A DNA stretch of 64,000 bases. Origin: Brasilonema sennae CENA114 (GTDB lineage: Bacteria; Cyanobacteriota; Cyanobacteriia; Cyanobacteriales; Nostocaceae). The number at the start of each line of letters is the position of its first letter. Within the stretch, counting starts at the first letter, position 1. A program made the position numbers and the translations under genes. A model generated the notes under the pieces. The model saw only the letters and a list, made by a program, of their open reading frames with translations, made no database searches and had not been told where the DNA came from. Positions 1 to 9,843 of the stretch are shown here, one piece after another. The stretch lies in contig NZ_CP030118.1 in assembly GCF_006968745.1 (NCBI RefSeq), forward strand, positions 1,624,654 to 1,688,653, written 5' to 3'.

Positions 1-1769
1 TCTTTATCAAACCTTTTCAGGTAGTCTAGAGTTTGCACAACAGGATTCCAACACTCTGCCAGGAATTCCACATCGTCAGCACCTGTCAGCAGGAAGTCTC
101 GGTACACTTGCAATACAAAATCACAACCTAAATCTTTCCAAAGATTGCAATCTTGATAACTTGTATAATTTGTTTTCTCCCAGACATGTTCGTTTGGTGC
201 ACCTAAATCGTGAGGTGTAGCGCCTGCGGTTTTACGAACTGCCATCGGACTTTCCGCACCAATCACGTAATAGTAGCCAATAATACGGTGTGTCTCGTCA
301 CAACTGGGAATTGCTCGTGCAAAGGCACGTATCACCGCCTTCTCTAGTTCTGGAAACAGCATCAAGAGGGCGAAAGAACCATAAAGCCGCACATCCAAAC
401 TTTCATACCAGCGGTAATCTAAGCACTCTAATACGGCAAACTGACCAACAGGGTCGCGATCACTTGCCGCACTCCAGAGAGTTCCACCACTGGTCAGATC
501 ATAAAGCTCATTAAACAGAGCCATTTTGAACCAGTCTGGCAAGTCTTGGCGCTCAATAATTGGCTGTTGCCAAGATTGAATCTGTTGTTGCCAAACATGA
601 TATTCTGCTAAAGCGGTGGATGCTATTGTCCAAGCATTCTTTCCACTTTTACCAAAAAAGTCGGTATATCTGCGATAATATGTAGTCCCGGCGGCAAATT
701 CTGTGATCGGCAAATCCCAAGTCAGTGCGAAGGGAATTTCGAGAGTTTCGCCTGGTTGAAGAGTGAAACGTACAGCAAGAGCCACCCCTATCTGTTCACC
801 TTCTGCTGCTGGAGTATTATCGACGTGATTAGGCAAAGAGCCATCTTGGGCGAAGCTTTGCCAGACTTCTTCCCCAGTCCCAACTGGATTCCAACGCGTG
901 TGGTACTGGACTTCAACATTTGGTTGTTTGCGAGTAGCAATACACCACTGTCCCTCTCCTTCTTGAGGGGGTTCAGTCATATTAACCGGCTCCAACAACA
1001 ATCCAATACTTTCGTTGTTTTCAACTATCCGGTTAAAATTACCTTGACTTTCGCCTAAACGTGGCTGATAGTCATAAACTGGGCTTCCATCATCCCGCAC
1101 CCGAACCAGAGGAGATTTCACAGCATTAGTAAACCAGCCAACCATATTTTCCCAAGTGAGCATGATACTAAGACTAATAGGTGCATGAGTTGGGTTGTGT
1201 GCAGTCCACAGAAACACCGCGACTGGATAGCTTGCTTGTTGATAATTTCCTGCCCAAATAGGAGAGAATTGCTCACAGGTTAACTCTGCTTGAAACACCC
1301 CTTCATAAACAAACCAGCTACGAGGGTATAGAGCGTGATAAGTTCCCGTTTGGGATTGGGGTGATGAGGGAGTCACAGAAGTTTGTTTCACTTCCTCACT
1401 GTTTTCTTCTCTCCCTACTTTCTTACTTCCCGGATACCACTGCCATGTTCTAAGGCTTGCGTCTTCAGGAGGTTCAGTACACAAAGCGCAGGCTTGCGAG
1501 GATGAGCCAAAAGATTCAAATACACTGAATTGACACGCGGGGATGTTTTTGAATACATGTTCACCGCCGTCAATGTGCCACAAATTAAAATCTCCCCGTG
1601 AGGAACGACCAATACAACCTGCACCAAAACCGCCCAAAGGCATACCGTGCCAATAACCATCATCAATATTGCTGGCATAACGGACTGTGTAAGGTTCGTC
1701 CCAACCTAAACCGATGGGACGACTCCAAGTGCAAGAGGGAATTACGGAAGATGGCAGTTTTCTCATCAT
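1..1769 (-). CDS. GBA2-like glucosylceramidase (GH116), 3' end outside window
   Basis: The frame is open from an ATG pair at 1767-1769/1764-1766 to the left edge, so about 589 N-terminal residues are present and the C-terminal part is missing. The translation has the N-terminal all-beta domain of the non-lysosomal glucosylceramidase (GBA2/DUF608) family: a GMPLGGFGAGCIGRSSRGDF segment near residue 45, then QFSPIWAGNYQQASYPVAVF. The start of the alpha-helical catalytic domain follows, with WFKMALFNELYDLTSGGTLW. Family members hydrolyse beta-glucosides such as glucosylceramide. The catalytic Glu is probably the one in the FNELY context, and the catalytic Asp lies beyond the edge. No signal peptide is visible, so a cytoplasmic enzyme is likely. 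The cyanobacterial substrate is unknown; glucosylated lipids or glycolipids are possible. Confidence 0.85.
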   Translation of the reverse strand, partial: MMRKLPSSVIPSCTWSRPIGLGWDEPYTVRYASNIDDGYWHGMPLGGFGAGCIGRSSRGDFNLWHIDGGEHVFKNIPACQFSVFESFGSSSQACALCTEPPEDASLRTWQWYPGSKKVGREENSEEVKQTSVTPSSPQSQTGTYHALYPRSWFVYEGVFQAELTCEQFSPIWAGNYQQASYPVAVFLWTAHNPTHAPISLSIMLTWENMVGWFTNAVKSPLVRVRDDGSPVYDYQPRLGESQGNFNRIVENNESIGLLLEPVNMTEPPQEGEGQWCIATRKQPNVEVQYHTRWNPVGTGEEVWQSFAQDGSLPNHVDNTPAAEGEQIGVALAVRFTLQPGETLEIPFALTWDLPITEFAAGTTYYRRYTDFFGKSGKNAWTIASTALAEYHVWQQQIQSWQQPIIERQDLPDWFKMALFNELYDLTSGGTLWSAASDRDPVGQFAVLECLDYRWYESLDVRLYGSFALLMLFPELEKAVIRAFARAIPSCDETHRIIGYYYVIGAESPMAVRKTAGATPHDLGAPNEHVWEKTNYTSYQDCNLWKDLGCDFVLQVYRDFLLTGADDVEFLAECWNPVVQTLDYLKRFDK

Positions 1770-1826
1770 TGGATTATACAGCGTTTAGGTATCCGTTCCT
1801 AGATCTGTAAGTAATGTCGAAATTTT

Positions 1827-2024
1827 TTAATTGTCTTGCTCTACGTCAACAATCACTCGTAAATCAGCTTGTGGCATCAGCCGCTGCAAAATTGTAAGAT
1901 GACCATCGGCATCACTGCGGCTGCGGAATCGATTCATCACAATTCGCTCAGTTGGTGAAACCAAGTGAACAACAGCCCACGGTGCAAGTGCTGTGCGGTA
2001 TGTTTTAGTTTGTCGCTTTAACAA
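1827..2024 (-). CDS. small conserved-looking hypothetical protein, TTG start
   Basis: This is a 65-residue protein starting at TTG. An AGGAGG ribosome binding site five bases upstream decides the start, one of the best Shine-Dalgarno matches in the window. The sequence is compact and basic at the N-terminus (MLKRQTKTYRT), then has AVVHLVSPTERIVMNRFRSR and ends with an acidic tail (VDVEQDN). It could form a small alpha/beta fold. It ends 57 bases after the start codon of the GH116 gene on the same strand, so it is the upstream gene of that pair and may be co-transcribed with it. No function is recognised. Confidence 0.6.
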   Translation of the reverse strand: MLKRQTKTYRTALAPWAVVHLVSPTERIVMNRFRSRSDADGHLTILQRLMPQADLRVIVDVEQDN

Positions 2025-3683
2025 GAAAACCTCCTATGACATCCATAAGACACGAATTGATACAGTTGTCATTAACTGATTCATGTCTGCTTCTTTTGTA
2101 ATCGATAGATACTGTCGTTGTAATCAGCAGATGTTCAGATTTTTTACAAGCATAATTTCTGGACTTCGCACTGACAAAAGGTAGTGCCAGACAAAAGCTT
2201 ACCTCTATTCACACAATTCATACTTGCATGAATGAAGCGATGAACATGTCACTTTACCAGTTATCACGTAAGGTTTCGCTCAGTGGTAGCAGTTCTAAGC
2301 CACTAGCCTACTTTTAAGGTTTCCCTGAAAGCAGCAGCTTGTCTCACCATACGCATACAGCGAGTGTGGCTGACAGGTGGCACTGATTTAAGGAAAAGGC
2401 AAATATTTATGCAAGGCGCTAGCTGGTAGTGCTTGCCTGATAATTATTTTCCAACTCACACCAAAAAGTGTTGATCGTTTTGTCTTTGAACGTGCTAATA
2501 TGTACGTCAACAAGTAACCAGAATCAACCTTAAAAACTTCAGACAAAAACAGCAATCTAGTCTAGAAAAACTAGAGGCATTGGTTGAATCTAAATTTTCT
2601 TGTTATTAACTATTGCTAACTGGAAAAAAGTCCACGATTTGATAACGCAACTATGTGGCTCGTGAGTTAGAGTTTCTTTAAAAACCCTTATTAGAGCTTC
2701 TCAACTAAATATTAAGAGCATTTTCTACAAGCCACTATCAACATGGTGTCTTGCGACAAACTAGTATACTTGCATCAAACCAAACCGAACTGGAAACCCA
2801 CCGCCAAAGGTACTTCATGGCTAGTGATAGATTATAGATTTTGTAACTACTGCAAAAACAAACTCTCCAATAAACTCTCTAAATTGATATTAGACCCATA
2901 TTGCTCATATCAGAGAGAGGGGTTTGAACCCTTTTTTGGAAAAACTCCGCAACCAATGCCGAAATCCCGAAATTATTTGTAAACAGAACGGGAATTGCTG
3001 CAAAATTTTGTTGAATCCTTTGCCAAGCACAGAATAAGATTCCTGGTTGTTTGAGTTCCAAAGCACTTGAGAGAGAAATTTGCTTGTTTGTCGGTTGAGA
3101 GGATGATGTTTGCAAGTTACCAGAAAGAGCACTGCCCTTTACAGCAAAACTGGAATCCCACACAGATACTTTGTTGGTGAAGTACAGATTAGCTAATCTC
3201 AACACCTCTAAGCAAAATCTACCACTACCGCGTTCATCGTCCATATTCACATGATGCTCCCCGATGATCTGAATTTTCTTGTTCACATTTACATCCCTAA
3301 AAAAGAAGAACAGGAAAAAAGAAACTAGATGAAAAAATTTAACATCATTACTAGTTAAATCTCGTACAAGTTAAATTGACCAAAGAAATCCCCAGGTGAC
3401 AAGCCTGGGGAGGATGCAAACCATGAAAGCATAACGATTAATACTGATTTAGTATCGTACAGTACCAGGCTCGTCATTAACCGAAAAGAGGAGTTTTAGC
3501 TTTCTGATTGCTTTTTGGTGCAATCACCTATTAACAGCTACAATACTGCTCACAAAATCAATCTGGTTGCCAAAATGCCACATTAGGCGACGGAAACATC
3601 AGACCATACATCTTAGTAAATGTGGGTAATGACCCCCTATACCTGATACCTCTACAGTCAGTTACAGTAAATATGCAACGGTC
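2025..3683. other. long gene-poor region
   Basis: About 1.65 kb without a convincing gene. A 135-codon frame on the minus strand (2879-3286, GTG start) has no clear ribosome binding site, no recognisable motif and a composition unlike its neighbours. It may be a decayed gene. A plus-strand frame at 2743-2982 overlaps it and looks like chance. A short hairpin lies at 3389-3411. The rest is AT-rich with no tRNA or known riboswitch pattern. Confidence 0.5.
3389..3411. repeat. short perfect hairpin in gene-poor region
   Basis: The arms TCCCCAGG and CCTGGGGA pair perfectly around a 7-base loop. There is no T-run on either side, so a rho-independent terminator is not supported. It could be part of a small RNA or a DNA-level palindrome. 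No partner gene is evident. Confidence 0.35.
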
Positions 3684-4229
3684 TTATTTCAAATCCAACA
3701 AGCCGTTTTCTTTCAACTTAGGATGAAAGCGAATTTGTGTTTGTAAACCACGTAATTCTAAAACTGCTATGATTTCAGCTTCTACGCGACGTGCCACATT
3801 TTTAATGATTTTAGTTTGCGCTATTTCATCATTGGCAGGATTGTTATAATTTGCCTGTTCTTCAGGCGTCATGGTTGCTTTGGCATCTATCGCTTGCGTC
3901 CACTTGTCTTTATTATCTTGATTTCCAGTAGGGACAGTGCCATTTTCAGCAATCCAAGTTTGCTCTATCTTTTCTAAAATCGTACGATTAGGACGTTCAA
4001 TTGTTTCAGCTTTCACCCAATAACAATTTTTGGGTTGACGTACTAAGTGCTGCTTCAAGCTGAGATAAACATCACGGGAATATCCTACAAACTGCAACAC
4101 TTTTTCTTGATCGAAAATTGCGTATACTCCAATTTTACCTTGCAATTGTTCTGGCAATTGACCGTTCTCGTCAATATATGGAATGTACTCAATATTGGTT
4201 AAAGAAGGAATATTTATTTCTGTTGTCAT
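3684..4229 (-). CDS. GIY-YIG nuclease-fold protein
   Basis: This 181-residue protein has a GIY-YIG-like segment near residues 32-65 (GKIGVYAIFDQEKVLQFVGYSRDVYLSLKQHL). The first motif is GVYAIF, the second is FVGYS, and a helix follows with an Arg in the catalytic position (SRDV). The remainder is a mostly helical region with many Lys and Gln residues, of a type found in cyanobacterial and plastid-related proteins. Family members cut or bind DNA in repair and mobile elements, but many free-standing versions have no known role. It is transcribed alone: the next gene on the strand is bcsA, 302 bases further upstream. Confidence 0.7.
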   Translation of the reverse strand: MTTEINIPSLTNIEYIPYIDENGQLPEQLQGKIGVYAIFDQEKVLQFVGYSRDVYLSLKQHLVRQPKNCYWVKAETIERPNRTILEKIEQTWIAENGTVPTGNQDNKDKWTQAIDAKATMTPEEQANYNNPANDEIAQTKIIKNVARRVEAEIIAVLELRGLQTQIRFHPKLKENGLLDLK

Positions 4230-4531
4230 AAAGAAAGTTGAAAACGGTTATTAGTTAGGTTTAGTAGTCATGCTTGCTGACAAAACTCATAAGTAATAAT
4301 AACTTTTCTACAAATTGCATAAACGCATTTGATTTGCAATGATTTGTTAAGAACTGAAAAAAGATGAAGTATTGGAGATATTCTACTCCCTTCTTGCCAC
4401 AAAATTATTTAAAGGCAGCAACCGTGAGACCAGCGCTCTTGGTTGGGTTTCCAACGCCCGGAGGGTGGGCGAAACTGGAAGCCTACACTCTACATAAAGT
4501 ATGCAGTGTAGGCACTTGACAATAACCTCTT
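4230..4531. other. repeat-bearing spacer downstream of bcsA
   Basis: The spacer lies between the end of bcsA and the start of the GIY-YIG gene. It contains a fragment of the dispersed intergenic repeat family (about 4430-4480, with GTGAGACCAGCGCT and GGGTTTCC motifs also seen near 24330 and 46190) and the hairpin at 4481-4513. No gene is seen. Confidence 0.5.
4481..4513 (-). terminator. hairpin after the cellulose operon
   Basis: A perfect 9-base stem (GCCTACACT / AGTGTAGGC) encloses a 15-base loop, 19 bases beyond the bcsA stop codon. The T-run is weak, so it is either a poor rho-independent terminator or a 3' stabilising hairpin for the operon transcript. Confidence 0.45.
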
Positions 4532-7129
4532 CTACAACACTTGCAAAAGCTGTTTAATTTTAGTACCTTGGCGTTGCTTGAATTCTGTCGGAAAATTTAA
4601 ATCAATGACAATCCTGTCATCTATCTCTTCTTTCACCACAAAAATTTCAGCAACCAACTTACTAGGTGAGGGATTCCCCTCCTCTCGACTCAACAGCAAA
4701 CCAACGAGTGGTTTGAGATTTCGCATCTTGTGCAAGTCTTCTTGTCCAAGCAGTCTATTACCGGATTTGGATTTTTTACTCCGCATTTCCAGCCGTAAAC
4801 CTGTTACCCCTAGTTCTGTGGCAATTCCAGGGAAGAAATGACCATCCCAGTAAAGTTCACCAACGGCACTCACCCGTTTGCGTACCTGGTTACGGATGAT
4901 GGGTTTGAGATCCCGAAAAGAGCGAGTCAGACTGGTAGCAAGGAAGCCAAGAGAAGTCATTGGTTGATCTACAGACTCCCGCTTCTGAGAATACCACTCT
5001 CGTACATCAGAATACAAAATCAGGATTAAATTATCCATTTGGGCGCGGTTAGGACTGACAAAGTCAATTGCCAAAAGCGTCTTTTCATCACTTACAGGAG
5101 AAACTCGCACAACCCTTGCTGTGAGGGAGACACGAGCAGTAAAATCTCCCATGATCTCAACATCAACTTCATCTGGTAAATTAGGCCAAGATTCTAAAGA
5201 AATCAACGCTCCAGTTTCTGAGATATTGACTGTTTCGCCCCTAAATGTGTAGTTACCACTAGTAATAACCACATTAAGGCGTCGCTGCAAACGGTGAGAA
5301 GCACGCACTTGCGGCTGTTCAAAGCCAACCAGTAATGCTGCGATCAGCAGAATCAAATTAAAACCTGACCACAAGGTATTGACTAAAACTGCTTGCCAAT
5401 CCTCTGGACGAAGTAGCAACCAGTAGGGAACAGCAAATAAGGAAGCGCTAACAAACACACTCACGACTATTAGACCACGCATTGACTGCCAGTCAAAGGT
5501 ACGTTTGCTAATACTCACTCCTTTGTCAGTCACGTTAAATGAACCAAGTTTGGGGTTGATCAGCGCCAACATCGTCACCCACCCCGCTTGGAAAGCCATA
5601 ACAAATTCAAAAATTTCGTTCCAAAAAGAAAACCGGACGTTTTTGTAAATGAGATGGTTGGTGAATAAAGCCAGAAGAATGTGTGGTACGGCGTATGCCA
5701 GAGTTTCCAAACCTAGACCTCGGATGGGATTGATACCAAACAATAAGAACAAGGTGGGAACAACTGCATACACCAGTCGGGGATATCCATATAAGAAGTG
5801 CGAAGTCGCACTGAAATAACAAATCCGTTGAGGAATCGTTAATTTCAGCCAGGGATTAAACAGAGGGTTTTCCAGTCGCAGAATCTGCGCCATACCCCTA
5901 GCCCAGCGCACTTGTTGACCGACATAGGAAGAGAACGTATCTGGGGCTAACCCAGCTACCATGATTTTGTCGTAATAAACAGACTTGTAACCGCGAGAGT
6001 GCAACCGTAGTGCTGTGTGACAATCCTCTGTCACAGTTTCAACGGCAATTCCCCCAACTTCCAAGGCGTGGGACTTGCGAATTATAGCTGCTGAACCGCA
6101 GAAAAAGGCAGCATTCCAAAAATCATTGCCTTTTTGCAGCACTTTATAAAACAGTTCATTACCTACAGGGATGCTACCACGAGTGAGCAAATTGCGCTCA
6201 AAGGGGTCAGGATTATAGAACCAGTGGGGGGTTTGGACAAACGATACCTTTGGATCGTAGAAAAAGCCTACTGCATTCAGCAGAAATTGACGCGAGGGGA
6301 TATGGTCGCAGTCTAAAATCAAAACTAAGTCACCATCAGTTTTGTTAAAGGCATTGTTGATATTACCTGCCTTAGCATGCTTGTTGTTGTCCCGCGTCAT
6401 GTGGGTGCAACCAATTTCTTCACACATTAGCCGGATCTGTTCTCGTCTTGCCCGGAACTTCTCTCGACGTGGGTCGTTTTCTTGGTACCTTTCTGGACGA
6501 CCATCATCTAAGACATAAATCATTTTTTTACCAGGGGCATAATCGCAAGCTATTGCTGATAAAGCAGTCTTGCGAACAATTTCAACATCTTCGTTGAAGG
6601 TGGGAATGTAAATATCGACATTGAACCATTCTTCTTGAGGGATGTTAGAAAGACTAACCGGCTGACGTTCTTTGATTCTTAGGGTTTGAAAATAAGCCAG
6701 TACCAAGGTGAGAACAGCGTACAGTTCAGCAGCATACAGAAATAAGCAAACAATGCTGTTAAGCAAGCCATCAAAGTTAAGAGTGTAACTTGTGCGGTAA
6801 AACAAATAACGCAACGTTGTTACCAAACTCAGCCACACCATAAATAAGTGATAATACTGGCTAGTTTCCGCAGAAGACTCTTGATCCTCAGCTCGCATGA
6901 TCAATTGACCAAGTATTACCAAAAACAAGCCAATGACTGCTTGTTGCCAGATTCGTAGGGGGGCAATCATCAGTGGAACTGAAAGAACCAGAAGCAGCAA
7001 AACAAGCCACTTAAACTGTTTGGCACCCACATTTTCTAAAGCGCGGTCAAAAAATCGGGGCGTGAGATCAATGAGCCATCGACTTAAGTTAAAACGCCCT
7101 CGATTAGGGGAATTTGATGAAGAAGACAT
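4532..7129 (-). CDS. bcsA: cellulose synthase catalytic subunit (UDP-forming), PilZ domain
   Basis: A GT2 enzyme of the inner membrane that polymerises UDP-glucose to beta-1,4-glucan and pushes it through its own channel. The 865 residues show N-terminal membrane helices, then the catalytic signature: DDG near residue 208, DCD near 273, TED near 369 and QQVRW near 406. A second set of helices follows, and then a PilZ domain near 608-640 with RLQRR and NISETG, the c-di-GMP binding pattern (RxxxR, [D/N]xSxxG). A further C-terminal region of about 180 residues contains what looks like a second, degenerate PilZ unit (about 745-775). The gene is the last of a five-gene minus-strand operon, 96 bases after bcsB. 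Allosteric activation by c-di-GMP is likely. Confidence 0.95.
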   Translation of the reverse strand: MSSSSNSPNRGRFNLSRWLIDLTPRFFDRALENVGAKQFKWLVLLLLVLSVPLMIAPLRIWQQAVIGLFLVILGQLIMRAEDQESSAETSQYYHLFMVWLSLVTTLRYLFYRTSYTLNFDGLLNSIVCLFLYAAELYAVLTLVLAYFQTLRIKERQPVSLSNIPQEEWFNVDIYIPTFNEDVEIVRKTALSAIACDYAPGKKMIYVLDDGRPERYQENDPRREKFRARREQIRLMCEEIGCTHMTRDNNKHAKAGNINNAFNKTDGDLVLILDCDHIPSRQFLLNAVGFFYDPKVSFVQTPHWFYNPDPFERNLLTRGSIPVGNELFYKVLQKGNDFWNAAFFCGSAAIIRKSHALEVGGIAVETVTEDCHTALRLHSRGYKSVYYDKIMVAGLAPDTFSSYVGQQVRWARGMAQILRLENPLFNPWLKLTIPQRICYFSATSHFLYGYPRLVYAVVPTLFLLFGINPIRGLGLETLAYAVPHILLALFTNHLIYKNVRFSFWNEIFEFVMAFQAGWVTMLALINPKLGSFNVTDKGVSISKRTFDWQSMRGLIVVSVFVSASLFAVPYWLLLRPEDWQAVLVNTLWSGFNLILLIAALLVGFEQPQVRASHRLQRRLNVVITSGNYTFRGETVNISETGALISLESWPNLPDEVDVEIMGDFTARVSLTARVVRVSPVSDEKTLLAIDFVSPNRAQMDNLILILYSDVREWYSQKRESVDQPMTSLGFLATSLTRSFRDLKPIIRNQVRKRVSAVGELYWDGHFFPGIATELGVTGLRLEMRSKKSKSGNRLLGQEDLHKMRNLKPLVGLLLSREEGNPSPSKLVAEIFVVKEEIDDRIVIDLNFPTEFKQRQGTKIKQLLQVL

Positions 7130-7225
7130 TTTTCGGTTTTGGATTTTAGATTTTCAAATTGGGATTTCAACCGCAGATAAATGCAGAGAATTGTCTGTTA
7201 GATCCGCGTGTATCGGCGGTGACAA

Positions 7226-9652
7226 TTAATTCCTATCAGCACCAGCAAGGCGCTTGAGATACAACTGAATAATTCCATAAAGTAAAAGCGAGACACCTAC
7301 AATACCGATAGGTAGCAGGAGCCAATTTTCTTGCAGCAAGCGCGATGTCTTACTGAGTAAATTGGTATTTTCTACACGAGTTTTTGAGGGAGCACTACGG
7401 ATAAACTGTAGTTGATAATCGCCTGTATCGTAGGGAGATGGATTGTTATTATCGCTACCAACTAGCACTGTATCCTGCTTTAATTGGAAGAACAACGGGT
7501 CTTGCTCAACCACTTGTCGTACTCGCTGTAAACCAGTTTCTGTCTGAGCTGTTAAAGCCAGAATGACGTGCTCGTTACTCCAAGGGGAAACAATTTGCTT
7601 AATCAAACCTTGTGAATCCTGTGGAGTTTGAATCGTACCTTGAGCTAATACGCGAGAGAATCCTTGACTCAAGTTAAAGCCAGTGGATCTAAAGACTTCC
7701 GGAAAAGGAAATTTATCCCGCGTACCAATTCCCACAAGATGGTCATTCTTGCGAACTGAGTCAGGAATTGATTCTGGCGTATAAACCTGGAATTTGATAG
7801 ACTCTGCTTGACTCAGCCGTCCCAAACGTTCGCTCAATGCTAGCAAGGTGAGTATATCTGTATTAGATGGGTTTTGTGGCAAGACGATCGCCGTTCTAGA
7901 TAAATCCTGAGGTGCAGCAAACGGAAAACCAAATTGCAACAACTTTAAATCTGGAAGTTGTACAGAAGGTTCCCGTTTTAACTCGAAGCTTGTATCAGCA
8001 TGAAGTGTACCTATTAACTGTTGATCTGCTGCGCTCAGACATTTTTGCTTGTCAAATGGTTCTTTGGGATTCATCCGGAAGAACACTTGGAGTTGAGAGT
8101 TGGACTGCAACAAGCTTGCTGGTAAATCAACTTTCAAGGTTTGGCGGGTTTCTCCAGAATCTGAAGTCAGACGTGTCCCGCCAATGTATCTGCCGTCGAG
8201 TAACACTTCGAGCGCAGAGGTTCTCGGGTTCATCTGTGGACCATAGCTGTAAACTAGGTTCATGGAACTGCCACGCAAAAATCTGTCATCAGGTAAAGTG
8301 CGGAAATCAATTGTAACAGGCGCTGTTGCTGAACCACGCACAGTCACATCACCAAAACCTTCATTATTGAGTGGAGTTCTTATGTCGCTGAGTCTAAAAT
8401 TATTTTCTTCTGGAATATAACGAGGCCATTGTCGAGGTTCAGGTGTTGTCGCTTCTTTAACTTTATTGACAAAAATGATTGAACCTGTTCCCGTTTTTCG
8501 CAAGTCTGGCTGCACCAAAAACTGTACTGCGTTTGCCACACCCTTTGGTCCATTACCAGTCGCAATTAAGATAGGTGTACCATCTTTTTCTTTTGTCGTC
8601 GCTGCGATCAGCACTCCTGTATCTTCTGGTATAGGTTTTTGATTGATATCGAGAATTTGAGTACCAGCTATAGAAAGAGGTAATTTCAAAGAGGTTAAAG
8701 CTGGCTGCTCACTCGGAGTGCCAATGATCACTAACCGCTGTTCAGGTTTTACACTCTTTATATCAGATACCAAGCTCGTTTTTATGGGGCGAAAATCTGC
8801 AAATCTACCAAATGCCGCTTGCAAACGAGCGGTTGTTGTCAACCAATATTGATTGACTTGATTTGGTTGGACGTAAACAATATTGTTAGTTTCTAAGCCG
8901 AGTTGATCAAAGAAAGGATAGGGATAGCGGGTAAAGTTGAGAGGAATTGGCTGCCTTTTGAAACCGAAAATTAATTTGGAATCTGGCAGAATATCCGTCC
9001 ACAAATTAGGATCATGAGGATCACTACATTGTTGTGATGTATTTTGCTGAGCAACAAACTTGATTTCGTTGTAGTCCTGAAGCAGCTTAGGATCAATATT
9101 ATTGATCAGCACCTGACCAACTTGGGACTGTTTACGGTTGAGCGATATGCTGCCTACGGCAGTGTCATTGATAAATACCGTTAGATTAGAACGGTTGGCA
9201 TACAGTGATGGTGAGTGCTGGAATTTAATTAAAGCTTGAAGCTTTCCGATTTTCCAGCCACGAGGACGGTTAAAGCCAAGGCGGGCTTCCGCATTCAGTC
9301 CTCGTAGACGCATACGGTTGCCGACAATCGGACTGCGGTTAAATTCCAGGTTGTACGTTATCAAATTCTTTGGATCATCAGCCTCTTTTTTGTTTTCGCT
9401 TGTGTCTTCTTTTTCTTCTTCTTCTAGGCTATCGACTTTGGGTTTTTTTGCTTGAGCCAACAAAATAGTTTGCTTTTTTTCAGAAGACTTTTGCCGCTGA
9501 TAAATTTCACTATTTTTTTGTGAGTTATCCTCTAGTAAACCTTCTTCGCTACGAGCTTGAGCGTTTGGTAATGAAGTAGGAAACAGTAACAAGCAAAAAG
9601 TCAAAATAATTGCTTTTGTGCTGATTTTGGAAGGATGAAACAACGACTTCAT
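7226..9652 (-). CDS. bcsB: cellulose synthase periplasmic subunit, BcsB-like
   Basis: This 808-residue protein has a signal peptide (hydrophobic run at about 14-30, ending NAQA), a low-complexity charged segment (about 65-95), a long periplasmic region and one C-terminal membrane helix (about 773-797) followed by positive residues. The topology matches BcsB, which anchors at the membrane with a C-terminal helix that packs against BcsA and uses carbohydrate-binding-like domains to guide the glucan. The segments SPIVGNRMRLRGLNAEARLGFNRP and WKIGKLQALIKFQHSPSL resemble the first of these domains. Its place directly upstream of bcsA supports the assignment. Two such domains are likely, but their borders cannot be set here. 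Confidence 0.9.
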   Translation of the reverse strand: MKSLFHPSKISTKAIILTFCLLLFPTSLPNAQARSEEGLLEDNSQKNSEIYQRQKSSEKKQTILLAQAKKPKVDSLEEEEKEDTSENKKEADDPKNLITYNLEFNRSPIVGNRMRLRGLNAEARLGFNRPRGWKIGKLQALIKFQHSPSLYANRSNLTVFINDTAVGSISLNRKQSQVGQVLINNIDPKLLQDYNEIKFVAQQNTSQQCSDPHDPNLWTDILPDSKLIFGFKRQPIPLNFTRYPYPFFDQLGLETNNIVYVQPNQVNQYWLTTTARLQAAFGRFADFRPIKTSLVSDIKSVKPEQRLVIIGTPSEQPALTSLKLPLSIAGTQILDINQKPIPEDTGVLIAATTKEKDGTPILIATGNGPKGVANAVQFLVQPDLRKTGTGSIIFVNKVKEATTPEPRQWPRYIPEENNFRLSDIRTPLNNEGFGDVTVRGSATAPVTIDFRTLPDDRFLRGSSMNLVYSYGPQMNPRTSALEVLLDGRYIGGTRLTSDSGETRQTLKVDLPASLLQSNSQLQVFFRMNPKEPFDKQKCLSAADQQLIGTLHADTSFELKREPSVQLPDLKLLQFGFPFAAPQDLSRTAIVLPQNPSNTDILTLLALSERLGRLSQAESIKFQVYTPESIPDSVRKNDHLVGIGTRDKFPFPEVFRSTGFNLSQGFSRVLAQGTIQTPQDSQGLIKQIVSPWSNEHVILALTAQTETGLQRVRQVVEQDPLFFQLKQDTVLVGSDNNNPSPYDTGDYQLQFIRSAPSKTRVENTNLLSKTSRLLQENWLLLPIGIVGVSLLLYGIIQLYLKRLAGADRN

Positions 9653-9843
9653 ATGACGGTGTCACTTCAGGGATAGTAGGATTTTTTCTGGTTTTGTGGT
9701 TGTGATTTGTGTGAGTTTGGTTGGCGAGATGTACCCACTTAAAACTTGTTATTTATTGAACTCAAAAGGGAACACTATAAAAAAGAACACTATAAAAGGG
9801 AACACTATTTTTAATAAGAAAATCAATCAAGAAAAATCTTTTG
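9653..9843. repeat. three 15-bp direct repeats in the bcsB-GH8 spacer
   Basis: GAACACTATAAAA-type units begin at 9770, 9785 and 9800, a 15-base period, inside a 191-base spacer of the operon. The third unit diverges after GAACACTAT. They could be slippage products or binding sites for a regulator of an internal promoter. No stem-loop with a T-run is seen. Confidence 0.5.

Noticed and set aside
2743..2982. Plus-strand 79-codon frame
   Set aside because: It overlaps another frame, has no ribosome site or motif, and shows no coding bias.
2879..3286. Minus-strand 135-codon frame with GTG start
   Set aside because: No motif and only a weak start signal. Kept as a remark under the gene-poor region.
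3389..3480. Possible riboswitch around the CCCCAGG/CCTGGGG hairpin
   Set aside because: No match to cobalamin, TPP, glutamine or other known patterns that I can recall, and no downstream gene in the right place.
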